Shown here: in pieces, positions 1 to 8,922 of the stretch | Layout of the letters: every line of letters starts with the position of its first letter | How positions within the stretch are numbered: position 1 is the first letter of the stretch | NCBI GenBank assembly: GCA_963706905.1 | Contig: CAVPNY010000023.1 | Span: forward strand, 248,001 to 312,000 | DNA length: 64,000 bases | From: CAVPNY01 sp963706905 | GTDB taxonomy: Bacteria > Chloroflexota > Anaerolineae > Anaerolineales > UBA4823 | Direction of reading: 5' to 3' | Notes under the pieces: model-generated | What the model was told of the DNA's origin: nothing | Seen by the model: the letters and a program-made list of their open reading frames with translations, nothing else | The model's database searches: none | Translations under genes and position numbers: made by a program

Positions 1-628
1 CAAGGTTGGTGATCGTGCCGCTTTTGCCACACCCTTTGCCCGCCTGGGGAGCAGCCTGCGCGGCAAAGCCCTGGATGACCGTCTGGGAGTCGCCACGCTG
101 ATCGAGCTATTGCGACATGCGCCGCCCAACATCGACTTGCTGGCGGCTTTTACCGTCCAGGAAGAAGTTGGTCTGCGCGGCGCCCAGGTAGCTGCCTATG
201 CTTTTGACCCCGACCTGGCGATCGCCATCGATTCGACCCCGGCCCTCGACCTGTCGGTATGGGAAGAGCAGGTTGGTCAGCCGCTGGAGAACGTTGCCTA
301 CAACACCCGCCTGGACGCCGGCCCGGCAATCTACATCGCCGATGGTAGCACCCTGGCAGACCCGCGACTGGTACGCCATCTGGCGGAGACCGCCGAAGCA
401 TTCCACATCCCGTACCAGTACCGCCAGCCTGGCGGCGGCGGAACCGACGCGGGCACCATCCACTTGGCCCGCGCCGGTGTTCCCAGTGTTTCTGTCTCAG
501 TCCCCGGCCGATATGCCCATACAGCAGCCGGTTTGGCGCGCCTTTCCGACTGGCAGAACACCTTCGCCTTGCTACACGCCGCCCTGGCGGGGCTAGGTCC
601 CGACATCCTATCCGGCGAGCGCCAATAA
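1..628 (+). CDS. M42 family metallopeptidase, C-terminal part (gene starts before the window)
   Basis: The reading frame is open from the first bases of the window to a TAA at 626-628, so the N-terminus is missing. The visible part holds the family signatures KALDDRLG (metal-binding Asp) and VQEEVGLRGAQ (the catalytic Glu pair). M42 enzymes are cytosolic di-metal aminopeptidases of the tetrahedral TET type that trim peptides. The missing part should carry the first metal ligand, usually in an AHxDE motif. The next gene is a paralog with the same motifs, so this is a tandem duplication, probably co-transcribed with a 56-bp gap. Family assignment is secure; the peptide preference cannot be read. 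Confidence 0.9.
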   Translation, partial: KVGDRAAFATPFARLGSSLRGKALDDRLGVATLIELLRHAPPNIDLLAAFTVQEEVGLRGAQVAAYAFDPDLAIAIDSTPALDLSVWEEQVGQPLENVAYNTRLDAGPAIYIADGSTLADPRLVRHLAETAEAFHIPYQYRQPGGGGTDAGTIHLARAGVPSVSVSVPGRYAHTAAGLARLSDWQNTFALLHAALAGLGPDILSGERQ

Positions 629-684
629 GCAGCTCACGCATGCCTTTCCATCCGCACACAATTCCCTGAAACCCTGGAGCACCC

Positions 685-1683
685 ATGAAATCCTTGATTC
701 AAAAACTCGTCGAAACCACCGGGCCATCCGGCTACGAATCCCAAATCCGCGCCGTTATCCGCCTCGAGGTTGAGGCCCTGGCGGATGAAATCCGTGTGGA
801 CGCCCTCGGCAATCTGATTGCTGTGAAAGGTCAGGTGAAGCCAGGCGGCAAGAAGATCATGCTTTCTGCTCACATGGACGAGATCGGGTTGATCGCTACT
901 CACATTGATGAGAACGGTTTTGTACGCTTCACTACCATCGGCGGTGTGCGGCGGATGACCTGTGTCGGAGGTCGGGTGCGCTTCCTGAATGGTACCAGCG
1001 GTGTGATCGGACAGGAGAACCCGGACGAAAGAACGAAACTGCCTGAATTTGACCAGATGTTCATTGACGTCGGCGCCACCAGCCGGGCAAGCTGTCCGGT
1101 GCATATCGGCGATCTGGCCGCCTTCGACCGCCCTTTTGTCGACCACGGGGACCGTCTGGTTAGTAAAGCTATGGATGACCGTATCGGTGTGGCGGTTCTG
1201 ATCGAAACTCTGCGCAAGTTTCGCCAGGGTCCCAACCAGGTTTTCTTCGTTTTCAGCGTGCAAGAAGAAGTCGGGCTGCGTGGCGCCACTACGGCTGCCT
1301 TCGGCCTGGACCCGGAGATTGGCATCGCCGTGGACGTCACCGCCACAGGCGACACCCCCAGAGGTTTAAAGATGGCGGTCAGCCTGGGTAAAGGCGCCGC
1401 GATTAAAGTCCGCGATGGCGGGATGCTCTCTGACCCCCGCGTGATTGATTGGATGGTAAGCACTGCTGCCAAGGCTGATATTCCTTACCAGATGGAAGTC
1501 CTTGAAGGAGGAACCACAGATGCACGCGCCATCCAGCTCGCCCGGGCCGGAGTTCCAACCGGGTGCATCTCGATCCCTTGCCGCTACATTCATGCCCCCT
1601 CGGAAATGGTAGACTTCGCCGATGTGCAAGCTACCGTTCAGCTGTTGCATGCCCTGATCAGCCAGCCTGTTGAGTTGGGGTAA
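685..1683 (+). CDS. M42 family metallopeptidase (glutamyl aminopeptidase / endoglucanase-like)
   Basis: This is a complete 332-residue member, the usual size for M42. Visible motifs are AHMDEIG (first metal His and Asp), SKAMDDRIG (bridging Asp), VQEEVGLRGA (catalytic Glu and metal Glu), and a C-terminal ISIPCRYIHAPSEM block carrying the last His ligand. The expected activity is removal of N-terminal residues from short peptides in the cytosol by a dodecameric complex. CTGGAG lies about 7 bases before the ATG. It follows a truncated paralog on the same strand and is followed after 9 bp by a binding lipoprotein. Some M42 members were historically misnamed endoglucanases; the residues here fit a peptidase. 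Confidence 0.92.
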   Translation: MKSLIQKLVETTGPSGYESQIRAVIRLEVEALADEIRVDALGNLIAVKGQVKPGGKKIMLSAHMDEIGLIATHIDENGFVRFTTIGGVRRMTCVGGRVRFLNGTSGVIGQENPDERTKLPEFDQMFIDVGATSRASCPVHIGDLAAFDRPFVDHGDRLVSKAMDDRIGVAVLIETLRKFRQGPNQVFFVFSVQEEVGLRGATTAAFGLDPEIGIAVDVTATGDTPRGLKMAVSLGKGAAIKVRDGGMLSDPRVIDWMVSTAAKADIPYQMEVLEGGTTDARAIQLARAGVPTGCISIPCRYIHAPSEMVDFADVQATVQLLHALISQPVELG

Positions 1684-1692
1684 ATTCATAGT

Positions 1693-3072
1693 ATGAAAAT
1701 GCTGTTGTGCGATGTTTTTTCTTTTATCCGCAGGCTATACCTGCAATTGAAAGAAAATAACGAGTTCGTCTTGAGAGGTATCCTGTTCACTCTGGGGTTG
1801 TTAGTCTGCCTGGGACTGAGCGCCTGTGGCAGCGCCGCGTTCCCCGGCTTGCCTGCTGGGTCCGCAACACCTGAAACCTCCCCTACGGCGACCCTCACCG
1901 CTACACCGGAAAGCGCGCTGCCTACATCCACACCTGGTCCGACCACCCTGCGCCTCTGGCTGCCTCCCCAGTTCGATCCCGGCCAGGACGACCCGGCTAG
2001 CCGCCTGCTCCAGGAGCGATTGGACGCCTTTGTGGAGCAGCATCCAGGCGTTCGCATCGAAACCAGGATAAAAGCCCAGGACGGCCCGGGAGGCCTGCTG
2101 GATGCGTTGAGCGCAGCCAACGCCGCCGCTCCCCTGGCGCTGCCAGATCTAATCCTGTTGCCGCGCAGTCACCTTGAGACAGCGGCGATCAAAGGCCTGT
2201 TGACCCCTTTCGATGGATTGAGCACCTCCCTCAATGACGACGACTGGTACGATTATGCCAGCCAGCTTGCCCGCTTGCAGGATAGCATTTTCGGCTTGCC
2301 CTTTGCGGGCGATGGACAGGTATTGCTGTACCGCCCATCCAAAATTCCCACTCCCCCCAATGATTGGCCCAGCTTGCTGGATCTATCCAGCCCGTTGATT
2401 TTCCCGGCTGCTGACGAACAGGCTCTCTTCACCCTCCAGCAATACCTGGCTGCCGGGGGGCCAGTTCAGGATGCCGAAGGCCGTCCGACCCTCGATCGGG
2501 CCGCGCTCACGGGAGTGCTGGAATATTTCGCTGAAGCCACCGCGGCTGGGATCATGCCGTTCTGGCTCACTCAGTTCAGCACCGCGGATCAGGCCTGGGA
2601 AGCCTACACTGGGAATTCCGGGGACCTGATCGCAGCTCCCGCCAGCCGTTACCTGCAGGAACTCCCAGGCGACACGCTGGCCGCTCCCCTGCCCACTCCG
2701 GATGGAAAACCCTTCACCCTGATAAATGGTTGGGTGTGGGCTCTTTCAAATCCGCGTCCCGAGCGCCGTGATCTCGCCGTTGCCCTGGCTGAATTCTTGA
2801 CGCAAGGTGATTTCCTGGCGGATTGGAGCGCGACAGCCGGTTACTTGCCTCCCCGCCGCTCAGCGCTGTCTGGCTGGCCGGACCGCAGCCTGCGCAGCCT
2901 GGTAGGAACCATCGTTGAGTCAGCCCATATCTTGCCTTCTGCTGATGTGCTGGCGATGATCAGCCCAGCCCTGCAACAGGCTACAATCGAAGTCCTAAAA
3001 CAAGAGAGCGATCCGGAAACCGCTGCCAATCAGGCTATCGACCGGGTGCAGCCTCCTAATTCGACCCCTTAA
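1693..3072 (+). CDS. Extracellular solute-binding lipoprotein (ABC importer type)
   Basis: The 459-residue product has a hydrophobic N-terminal stretch and a lipobox (LSAC, Cys45), followed by a Thr/Pro/Ser-rich linker and a domain resembling sugar-binding ABC receptors (family 1). It should be tethered outside the membrane and hand a solute, probably a sugar, to an ABC permease. No permease or ATPase gene is adjacent, so it is an orphan receptor. The 25 residues before the hydrophobic stretch are unusually long for a lipoprotein leader; a TTG at 1770 would give a conventional one, so the start is uncertain. The substrate cannot be predicted. Confidence 0.75.
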   Translation: MKMLLCDVFSFIRRLYLQLKENNEFVLRGILFTLGLLVCLGLSACGSAAFPGLPAGSATPETSPTATLTATPESALPTSTPGPTTLRLWLPPQFDPGQDDPASRLLQERLDAFVEQHPGVRIETRIKAQDGPGGLLDALSAANAAAPLALPDLILLPRSHLETAAIKGLLTPFDGLSTSLNDDDWYDYASQLARLQDSIFGLPFAGDGQVLLYRPSKIPTPPNDWPSLLDLSSPLIFPAADEQALFTLQQYLAAGGPVQDAEGRPTLDRAALTGVLEYFAEATAAGIMPFWLTQFSTADQAWEAYTGNSGDLIAAPASRYLQELPGDTLAAPLPTPDGKPFTLINGWVWALSNPRPERRDLAVALAEFLTQGDFLADWSATAGYLPPRRSALSGWPDRSLRSLVGTIVESAHILPSADVLAMISPALQQATIEVLKQESDPETAANQAIDRVQPPNSTP

Positions 3073-3234
3073 TGCTTGATCCCCGTGAATAGGTCCTTGG
3101 AGCGAGGCTGTGAGCAGGCGTTGCTCGCTCACACCGGAAATTCCTAGAGTTCTCTCATAATTCCCGCAAGGCCCGTTCTAGGGCAGTTGACTAATCAGAA
3201 AAGCGGTGTTATTATGCCGCCTGGAGAACTATGC

Positions 3235-4491
3235 ATGCAGTCCGACCAACTCCCCGAGGAGCTCCCCTCTTGGGAAGAAGAGTCCCCTCGGAATCAACCC
3301 GAAGAATTTTTTGAGACGGCCTCGACCGCAGAGATTGCTGATCAGCCTGCTGGAGAGCGCCGCCTTTCTTTCCCCTTGCAATGGCTTTCAAACCTGGGTA
3401 TTGCTGACTCCGCCCTGCGGATAGGCACGCACCTGCTCTCCTTGGCTTTAGTGTTGCTTGTGGTTTGGGCAATGCGAGAGTTCTATCTAAATTCGCAGAC
3501 GCCCAACACGCCGGGCAGCGCTGCTCAGGCCGCCTCGCTTGCAACCCCTCTCCCGACTGTCGAATCCATGCCGGAGTTGCCCAGCTTTGTTTCACCGGTC
3601 AGCATCTACGCTGCCGGGGTTCCACGCCTGGCTATGATGCACACCACCATCCCCTCTCGCCCACGCACTGAAGTGATCACATATACGGTCTTGCCAGGCG
3701 ACACGGTATCTGGCATCGCCGAGAAATTCGGTCTTAAAGTTCAAACCGTCATGTGGGGCAACTACTATATCCTGGGCGACAACCCGCACGCTATTTCAGT
3801 GGGACAGGAGCTGAACATCCTTCCCGTGGATGGCACCTATCACAAGTGGTCTGCCGGGGAAGGCTTGAACGGGGTCGCGGAAGGCTATGCGGTCAAGCCT
3901 GAGGACATCATCAACTGGCCCGGCAACCACCTGAATGCGGAAACAGTCGGCAACTTTTCCGATCCAAATATCGAGCCAGGTACATTCCTGGTCGTGCCGA
4001 ACGGCACGCGTGAATACATCAACTGGAGCGCTCCACGCATCTCCCACGATGATCCCAGCGTCGCCCGCTACATCGGACCTGGCGCCTGCGGCACCATCCT
4101 GGATGGCGCGGTCGGTTTTGGCACCTTCATCTGGCCCAGCGCCAACCACTTCCTCTCTGGCTACGATTATTCACCCGCCACCAACCACTACGGCATCGAT
4201 ATCGACGGTGACTTAGGTACACCGTTATGGGCTTCCGATGCCGGTGTGGTGGTGTACGCCGGCTGGAACGATCACGGCTATGGCAATATGGTGGTGGTCG
4301 ACCACGGCGGCGACTGGCAGACCCTCTACGCCCACATGGACACCATCACAGCTGGCTGTGGGCAGAGTGTTTTTCAGGGCACTCCCCTCGGCACCATCGG
4401 CACCACCGGCGCCTCCAGCGGCCCGCACATCCACTTCGAAATGCTCAACGGCAGCTACGGCAAAGTCAACCCCTGGGATTACCTGCCGTAA
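3235..4491 (+). CDS. Membrane-anchored LysM / M23 peptidase
   Basis: I start at ATG 3235 because GGAG lies 8 bases upstream; earlier in-frame starts (ATG 3214, TTG 3187) lack such a site. The 418-residue product has an acidic cytoplasmic N-terminus, one membrane helix near residues 64-82, a LysM repeat near 148-196 (YTVLPGDTVSGIAEKFG), a degenerate second LysM-like segment near 205-256, and an M23 endopeptidase domain from about 300. The zinc ligands are visible as HYGIDID and HIHFE, with YAHMD between. Such proteins bind and cut or regulate cell-envelope peptidoglycan. A strong terminator follows, which closes this unit. Confidence 0.9.
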   Translation: MQSDQLPEELPSWEEESPRNQPEEFFETASTAEIADQPAGERRLSFPLQWLSNLGIADSALRIGTHLLSLALVLLVVWAMREFYLNSQTPNTPGSAAQAASLATPLPTVESMPELPSFVSPVSIYAAGVPRLAMMHTTIPSRPRTEVITYTVLPGDTVSGIAEKFGLKVQTVMWGNYYILGDNPHAISVGQELNILPVDGTYHKWSAGEGLNGVAEGYAVKPEDIINWPGNHLNAETVGNFSDPNIEPGTFLVVPNGTREYINWSAPRISHDDPSVARYIGPGACGTILDGAVGFGTFIWPSANHFLSGYDYSPATNHYGIDIDGDLGTPLWASDAGVVVYAGWNDHGYGNMVVVDHGGDWQTLYAHMDTITAGCGQSVFQGTPLGTIGTTGASSGPHIHFEMLNGSYGKVNPWDYLP

Positions 4492-4534
4492 TCCTATTTC
4501 GAAAACCTGTCGCATTCAGATTTATATCCAATGT

Positions 4535-4570
4535 CTTGCGCCGGACAAATTTTCCGGCGCAAGATTTTTT
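4535..4570 (+). terminator. Rho-independent terminator after the M23 peptidase gene
   Basis: A perfect 10-bp inverted repeat (CTTGCGCCGG / CCGGCGCAAG) with a 9-base loop is followed by a run of six T, 43 bases after the stop codon. It is a textbook intrinsic terminator. The remaining 4571-4829 shows no gene. It becomes AT-rich toward the next gene and marks the left edge of the accessory island. Confidence 0.85.
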
Positions 4571-4829
4571 CTAAATGATTACACCCAGGCTTTGATTTGT
4601 GGGTTATTGCAGGCTTGGTGATCAGGCTGGACGCGGATTAATTGAAAACGAGAAGTACTAGCGAGTACCTTGGCTCTCACTCTTAGATTTATCATCCCTC
4701 GCCTTGTATTGATTAAACCTGACCGCCATCCGAGGAAGTCCGCAGGCGCGATTTGAATAGATTTATGCTATTATGGACTTAGAATAAGACAAGAGCAACG
4801 GCGGGCGAGACAAGTACTTACAAAGTTAA

Positions 4830-5567
4830 ATGAAAAATAGGTTTGGATTATCACGAGATATACCAGAGCCAGTAAAGCGTATAGTGCGGCAGGAATGTGG
4901 ATTTGGCTGCGTCATTTGCGGATCGAGTATTTTCGAATATGAACACGTTGAACCCGAGTTTCCGGAAGCCCAAGCTCATGATCCCGCGGGAATTACTTTG
5001 CTTTGTCCCCAATGCCATTCCAAAGTCACCACTGGTCTCTGGTCCAAGACGAAGGTCAAGTCCGCAATGCGAGCGCCCCGGTGCAAGCATACCGGATTCG
5101 CGAATGAAGTCTTTGATATCGGTATCGATCACCCATCCATTGTATTCGGTGGCATAACTCTCACAAACTGTGCAATCCCTATTCAAGTCAAAGACCTCCC
5201 TTTGTTTCAGATTCAAGGACCTGAAGAATTGGGGGCGCCATTTCGCCTTACTGCGCACTTCTTTAACGCTACAGGTCAACCTAGTCTTTTTATTCGTGAC
5301 AATGAATGGTTTGCCTTTTCGTCAAACTGGGATGTCAAAACTTCCGGAGGGGCAATTACGATTAGAGATGCACCTGGGCGCATTTCATTACAGTTGGTGG
5401 CAAAGCCTCCGCATGGACTTATTATTGGAAAACTCGACATGTATGTGTATGGTTACCATATCATCGCGAATGCCGACATGCTTGCAATAGCCTTTCCGGG
5501 TGGCGAATTTAACTATTTCACCTCAGGTTTATTTGATAACGCCCCCATTGGGCTTATGCTCGGGTGA
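4830..5567 (+). CDS. HNH endonuclease-like protein with C-terminal uncharacterised domain
   Basis: The 245-residue product has an N-terminal HNH/zinc-finger nuclease core. It comprises a CVIC pair, EYEHVEP carrying the catalytic His, AGITLLCPQCHSKV with the second Cys pair, and a closing His, all within residues 23-66. The rest (about 90-245) is rich in predicted beta strands and matches nothing I recognise; it could bind target or sense a ligand. It opens an AT-richer island with a protease gene and a type III restriction-modification pair on the same strand, so a defence or mobile-DNA role is plausible but inferred. The start ATG lacks a clear ribosome-binding site. Confidence 0.75.
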   Translation: MKNRFGLSRDIPEPVKRIVRQECGFGCVICGSSIFEYEHVEPEFPEAQAHDPAGITLLCPQCHSKVTTGLWSKTKVKSAMRAPRCKHTGFANEVFDIGIDHPSIVFGGITLTNCAIPIQVKDLPLFQIQGPEELGAPFRLTAHFFNATGQPSLFIRDNEWFAFSSNWDVKTSGGAITIRDAPGRISLQLVAKPPHGLIIGKLDMYVYGYHIIANADMLAIAFPGGEFNYFTSGLFDNAPIGLMLG

Positions 5568-5681
5568 TCATCTAACAAGGGGATGAAGAGAGCCACCTCC
5601 ATCTGATGGAGATGATTAGCAACATTATCCAAGGTATAACTCCATAGCGAATTGCGGCTTTTTTTCTGGAGGAACAATTCA

Positions 5682-6560
5682 ATGTTTTCGGAAGCTTACG
5701 AGATAGCCAGTAAATTTACACATCCTTTAATTGTGATTGTACGCTTCTTTGATGGAAGCGTTGATTGTATACTTGGAGCCTTTACAATTCTCAATGATAA
5801 GGGCTGGGCAGTTACTGTTGCCCATCTCTTTGAACCTTTCTTTGCTTATAAACAGCATAAGGATGAAATAGATAATTACAACGAACAATTCAAAGCGATT
5901 CATGATGATCAGCATCTGGACACTCAAAAAAGACGCAAAAGAAAATCTCACCTAAAAACCAACCCTAAATGGATAACTAATATCTCATATTGGTGGGGAA
6001 AAGACGGGGTGCGATATTCCGAAGTTAGGGCAATGCCTGAAGGTGATATAGCAATTGTTCATTTGGAACCATTCGATCCCTATAGCATTTCTCAATATCC
6101 TGTCATTAAGAACCCCAACAATCTAAAACCTGGTACAAGTCTTTGCAAATTGGGGTTTCCCTTCCACCAAGTCAAAGCATCCTTTGATGAAAAAACTAAC
6201 AATTTTTCATTAGAGCCAGGAGCGTTGCCTGTTCCACGATTTCCAATTGAGGGTATTTATACTCGGAACGTCATAGCTGGCAAATCAAAGGACAACAAAT
6301 ACGATATTAAATTTATAGAAACATCCTCACCTGGATTGCGGGGGCAAAGCGGAGGCCCGATATTTGATGTCAAAGGGATAATTTGGGGTATACAGAGCAA
6401 GACAACCAGTCTTCCTCTAGGCTTCAACCCAAAGGTAGTTAAGAATGGCAGAGAATATGAAGAAAATCAGTTCCTCAATGTTGGCTGGGGAATTCACCCT
6501 GAGCTATTAACCGCATTCTTAACCGACCAGGGTATTGAGTTTCGTTTATCAGAGGACTAA
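5682..6560 (+). CDS. Trypsin-like serine protease
   Basis: ATG 5682 is preferred because GGAGGA sits 7 bases upstream; an upstream TTG would add ten residues. The 292-residue protein shows a chymotrypsin-fold triad: WAVTVAHLFE (His), EGDIAIVHLEP (Asp) and LRGQSGGPIFD (nucleophile Ser in GQSGGP). There is no signal peptide or PDZ domain, so it should act in the cytoplasm, unlike secreted Deg-type proteases. It has a charged Lys/Arg-rich insertion near residues 65-95. Stand-alone cytoplasmic trypsin-like domains recur as effectors in bacterial conflict systems. Its place between an HNH nuclease and a type III R-M pair fits that idea, but the link is inferred. Confidence 0.8.
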   Translation: MFSEAYEIASKFTHPLIVIVRFFDGSVDCILGAFTILNDKGWAVTVAHLFEPFFAYKQHKDEIDNYNEQFKAIHDDQHLDTQKRRKRKSHLKTNPKWITNISYWWGKDGVRYSEVRAMPEGDIAIVHLEPFDPYSISQYPVIKNPNNLKPGTSLCKLGFPFHQVKASFDEKTNNFSLEPGALPVPRFPIEGIYTRNVIAGKSKDNKYDIKFIETSSPGLRGQSGGPIFDVKGIIWGIQSKTTSLPLGFNPKVVKNGREYEENQFLNVGWGIHPELLTAFLTDQGIEFRLSED

Positions 6561-6615
6561 TCCAAATATATACCGAGAGTTCACACTTGTATAACAAAAG
6601 AAGGAAAGAATATTC

Positions 6616-8922
6616 ATGCCCCGATTGACTGAACAAGAACAGCAAGAGATCATCCGCTACCTCGAAGCCGACAAACCACTGCCAGACAAATATCGCTTTC
6701 TCCTCTTTGCGGATAAGCGCGAAGTGGAACTTGTTTGGAATGGTAAGACTAGCGAGGTCTGTAATATTGTCCTACCTTTCCAGGTGATCGAGCAGGTGGA
6801 CGAACCTCGCGCCGAGAAAGACACCCGTTTGCAGATGAGTTTGTTCGACCTGGATGATCGTGGAAGGCAGATCAAAGGCTGGACCAATAAGCTGATTTGG
6901 GGGGACAACAAACTTATTCTTTCATCGTTAAAGAACGGTCCGATGCGGGAAGAGATTGAAAAGCAAGGCGGCCTTAAACTGATCTATATTGACCCGCCTT
7001 TCGATGTAGGTGCGGATTTTAGTATGGACATCGAGATTGGCGGTGATACCTTCACTAAAAAGCCCAACATCTTGGAAGAGATTGCTTACCGCGACACCTG
7101 GGGCAAAGGGGCGGACAGCTTTATTGCTATGATATATGAGCGGCTGACACTGATGCGAGATCTACTGTCTGATGACGGTACCTTGTATATACATATTGGC
7201 CCCAATGTAGCCCATTATGTTAAAGCTATATCTGATGAGGTGTTTGGGACAGATGGATTTCAAAATGAAATTATTTGGAGACGTGCATTTGGGCACAGTG
7301 ACTCAACAAAATATGGAATCATCCACAATTCGATACTTTACTATGGCAAGGGTGAAAACAGAATTTGGAATCGTGTTCTACAACCCCCAGATCAAGACTA
7401 TATCGAAACCTTTTTTGACCAGTATGATGAACAACGAAAGGAGCGATATCAACGTTTAAGTTTGTCCGCAGGAGGATTATCAGGTGGTGGTTATCTTTAT
7501 GAATACAAAGGGGTCAAGACGCTATGGAGATGCCCGCCAGAAACGCTTAAAGAGTATGATCTAGAAGGCCGTCTTCATTGGCCCAAGAAAGCTGGTGGAG
7601 TTCCCCGTCTAAAAAGATATTTGAGCGAGTACGAAGGTGTTCCGCTTCAGGATATCTGGATAGATATCAGCAAAATCCATAATCAGTCATCAGAGTTGAC
7701 AGGTTACGCTACGCAAAAGCCCGAAGCCTTGCTCGAACGAATTCTTCGTGCATCCTCAAATGAAGGTGATTTGGTGGCTGACTTTTTCTGCGGCTCCGGG
7801 ACGACCGCCGCAGTGGCGGAGAAGCTGGGGCGCAAGTGGATCGTCAGCGATTTGGGCAAGTTCGCCATCCACACCACCCGCAAGCGTCTAATCGGCGTGC
7901 AGCGGGAATTGAAAGCTGGGGGCAAGGACTACCGCGCCTTCGAGATCCTCAATCTGGGCAAGTACGAGCGCCAGCACTACATCGGCATCAACCCCAACTT
8001 ACGCGAGGCTGAGCAGCAAAAGCAGCTTGAAGAAAAGGAAGCCGCCTTTGTCGATCTGATCCTGCGCGCCTATCGCGCCGACAAGACGGATGGCTTTGCT
8101 ACCTTCCACGGCAAGAAGGCTGGGCGGCTGGTTGCGGTGGGACCGGTCAACTTGCCGGTGACGCGCTTGTTCGTGGAAGAAGTGATTCTCGAGTGCCGGC
8201 AGAAACACATCACCCGGGTAGATATCCTGGGCTTCGAGTTTGAGATGGGGCTGTTCCCCAACCTGCTTGACGAAGCCCGCGCCAAAGGCATTGATCTCGC
8301 CCCTAAATATATACCTGCTGAGGTATTTGATAAACGCGCCGTGGAAAAGAATGAGGTGGTCTTTCACGATGTGGCTTATATTGAGGTTACACCCCACATC
8401 AAAGGCAACAGCGTGGCGGTAGAATTGACAGACTTCTCAGTGTTTTACTCGCAGGATTCGATTGCCAACGTGGAAGAGACACTCAAAGACAAGGGGAGCA
8501 AGATCGTGGTGGAGCAAGGCCAGATCGTCAAGGTGAGCAAAGATGCCCATGGCATCGTCACACGAGAAATTCTCACCAAAACCTGGACCGACTGGATCGA
8601 CTATTGGGCGGTTGATTTCAACTTTGAAAGCAAGCGCGAGATCATTCGCGTACCGCGCGAGAAGGCGAAGCAAGTGCACATGCCCGGGCTGGAGCAGCCT
8701 GAACAGCTCGATCTGCCGGAATATGAAGAAATCTGGACCGGAGATTACATCTTCGAGAATGAATGGCAGTCCTTTCGCACTAAGAAAGATCGCTCGCTAG
8801 AATTGACCAGCATTTTTCAAGAATGCACACCGGGGCGGCGCAAGCTGGCGGTCAAGGTGGTAGATATCTTCGGCAACGACACCGTGACAATTGTCGAAGT
8901 GACTTTGGGAGGGAAAAAATAA
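6616..8922 (+). CDS. mod: Type III restriction-modification system, DNA methyltransferase (Mod)
   Basis: The 768-residue product has the beta-class order of N6-adenine methyltransferase motifs: the catalytic motif first (DPPF, residues 126-129) and the AdoMet-binding motif later (DFFCGSGTT, from residue 389). The segment between them, about 190-375, should hold the target recognition domain. The long C-terminal extension after 440 is seen in Mod-like proteins that pair with a large Res subunit. DPPF replaces the commoner DPPY, which is tolerated in this family. The stop overlaps the Res start (TAATG), so the two are translationally coupled. Methylation would protect host sites and Mod would supply specificity for Res. 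Confidence 0.9.
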   Translation: MPRLTEQEQQEIIRYLEADKPLPDKYRFLLFADKREVELVWNGKTSEVCNIVLPFQVIEQVDEPRAEKDTRLQMSLFDLDDRGRQIKGWTNKLIWGDNKLILSSLKNGPMREEIEKQGGLKLIYIDPPFDVGADFSMDIEIGGDTFTKKPNILEEIAYRDTWGKGADSFIAMIYERLTLMRDLLSDDGTLYIHIGPNVAHYVKAISDEVFGTDGFQNEIIWRRAFGHSDSTKYGIIHNSILYYGKGENRIWNRVLQPPDQDYIETFFDQYDEQRKERYQRLSLSAGGLSGGGYLYEYKGVKTLWRCPPETLKEYDLEGRLHWPKKAGGVPRLKRYLSEYEGVPLQDIWIDISKIHNQSSELTGYATQKPEALLERILRASSNEGDLVADFFCGSGTTAAVAEKLGRKWIVSDLGKFAIHTTRKRLIGVQRELKAGGKDYRAFEILNLGKYERQHYIGINPNLREAEQQKQLEEKEAAFVDLILRAYRADKTDGFATFHGKKAGRLVAVGPVNLPVTRLFVEEVILECRQKHITRVDILGFEFEMGLFPNLLDEARAKGIDLAPKYIPAEVFDKRAVEKNEVVFHDVAYIEVTPHIKGNSVAVELTDFSVFYSQDSIANVEETLKDKGSKIVVEQGQIVKVSKDAHGIVTREILTKTWTDWIDYWAVDFNFESKREIIRVPREKAKQVHMPGLEQPEQLDLPEYEEIWTGDYIFENEWQSFRTKKDRSLELTSIFQECTPGRRKLAVKVVDIFGNDTVTIVEVTLGGKK

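Noticed and set aside
8823..8921. Upstream start for the Res gene
   Set aside because: It lies in the coding region of mod in another frame; ATG 8922 overlaps the mod stop with a strong ribosome-binding site.
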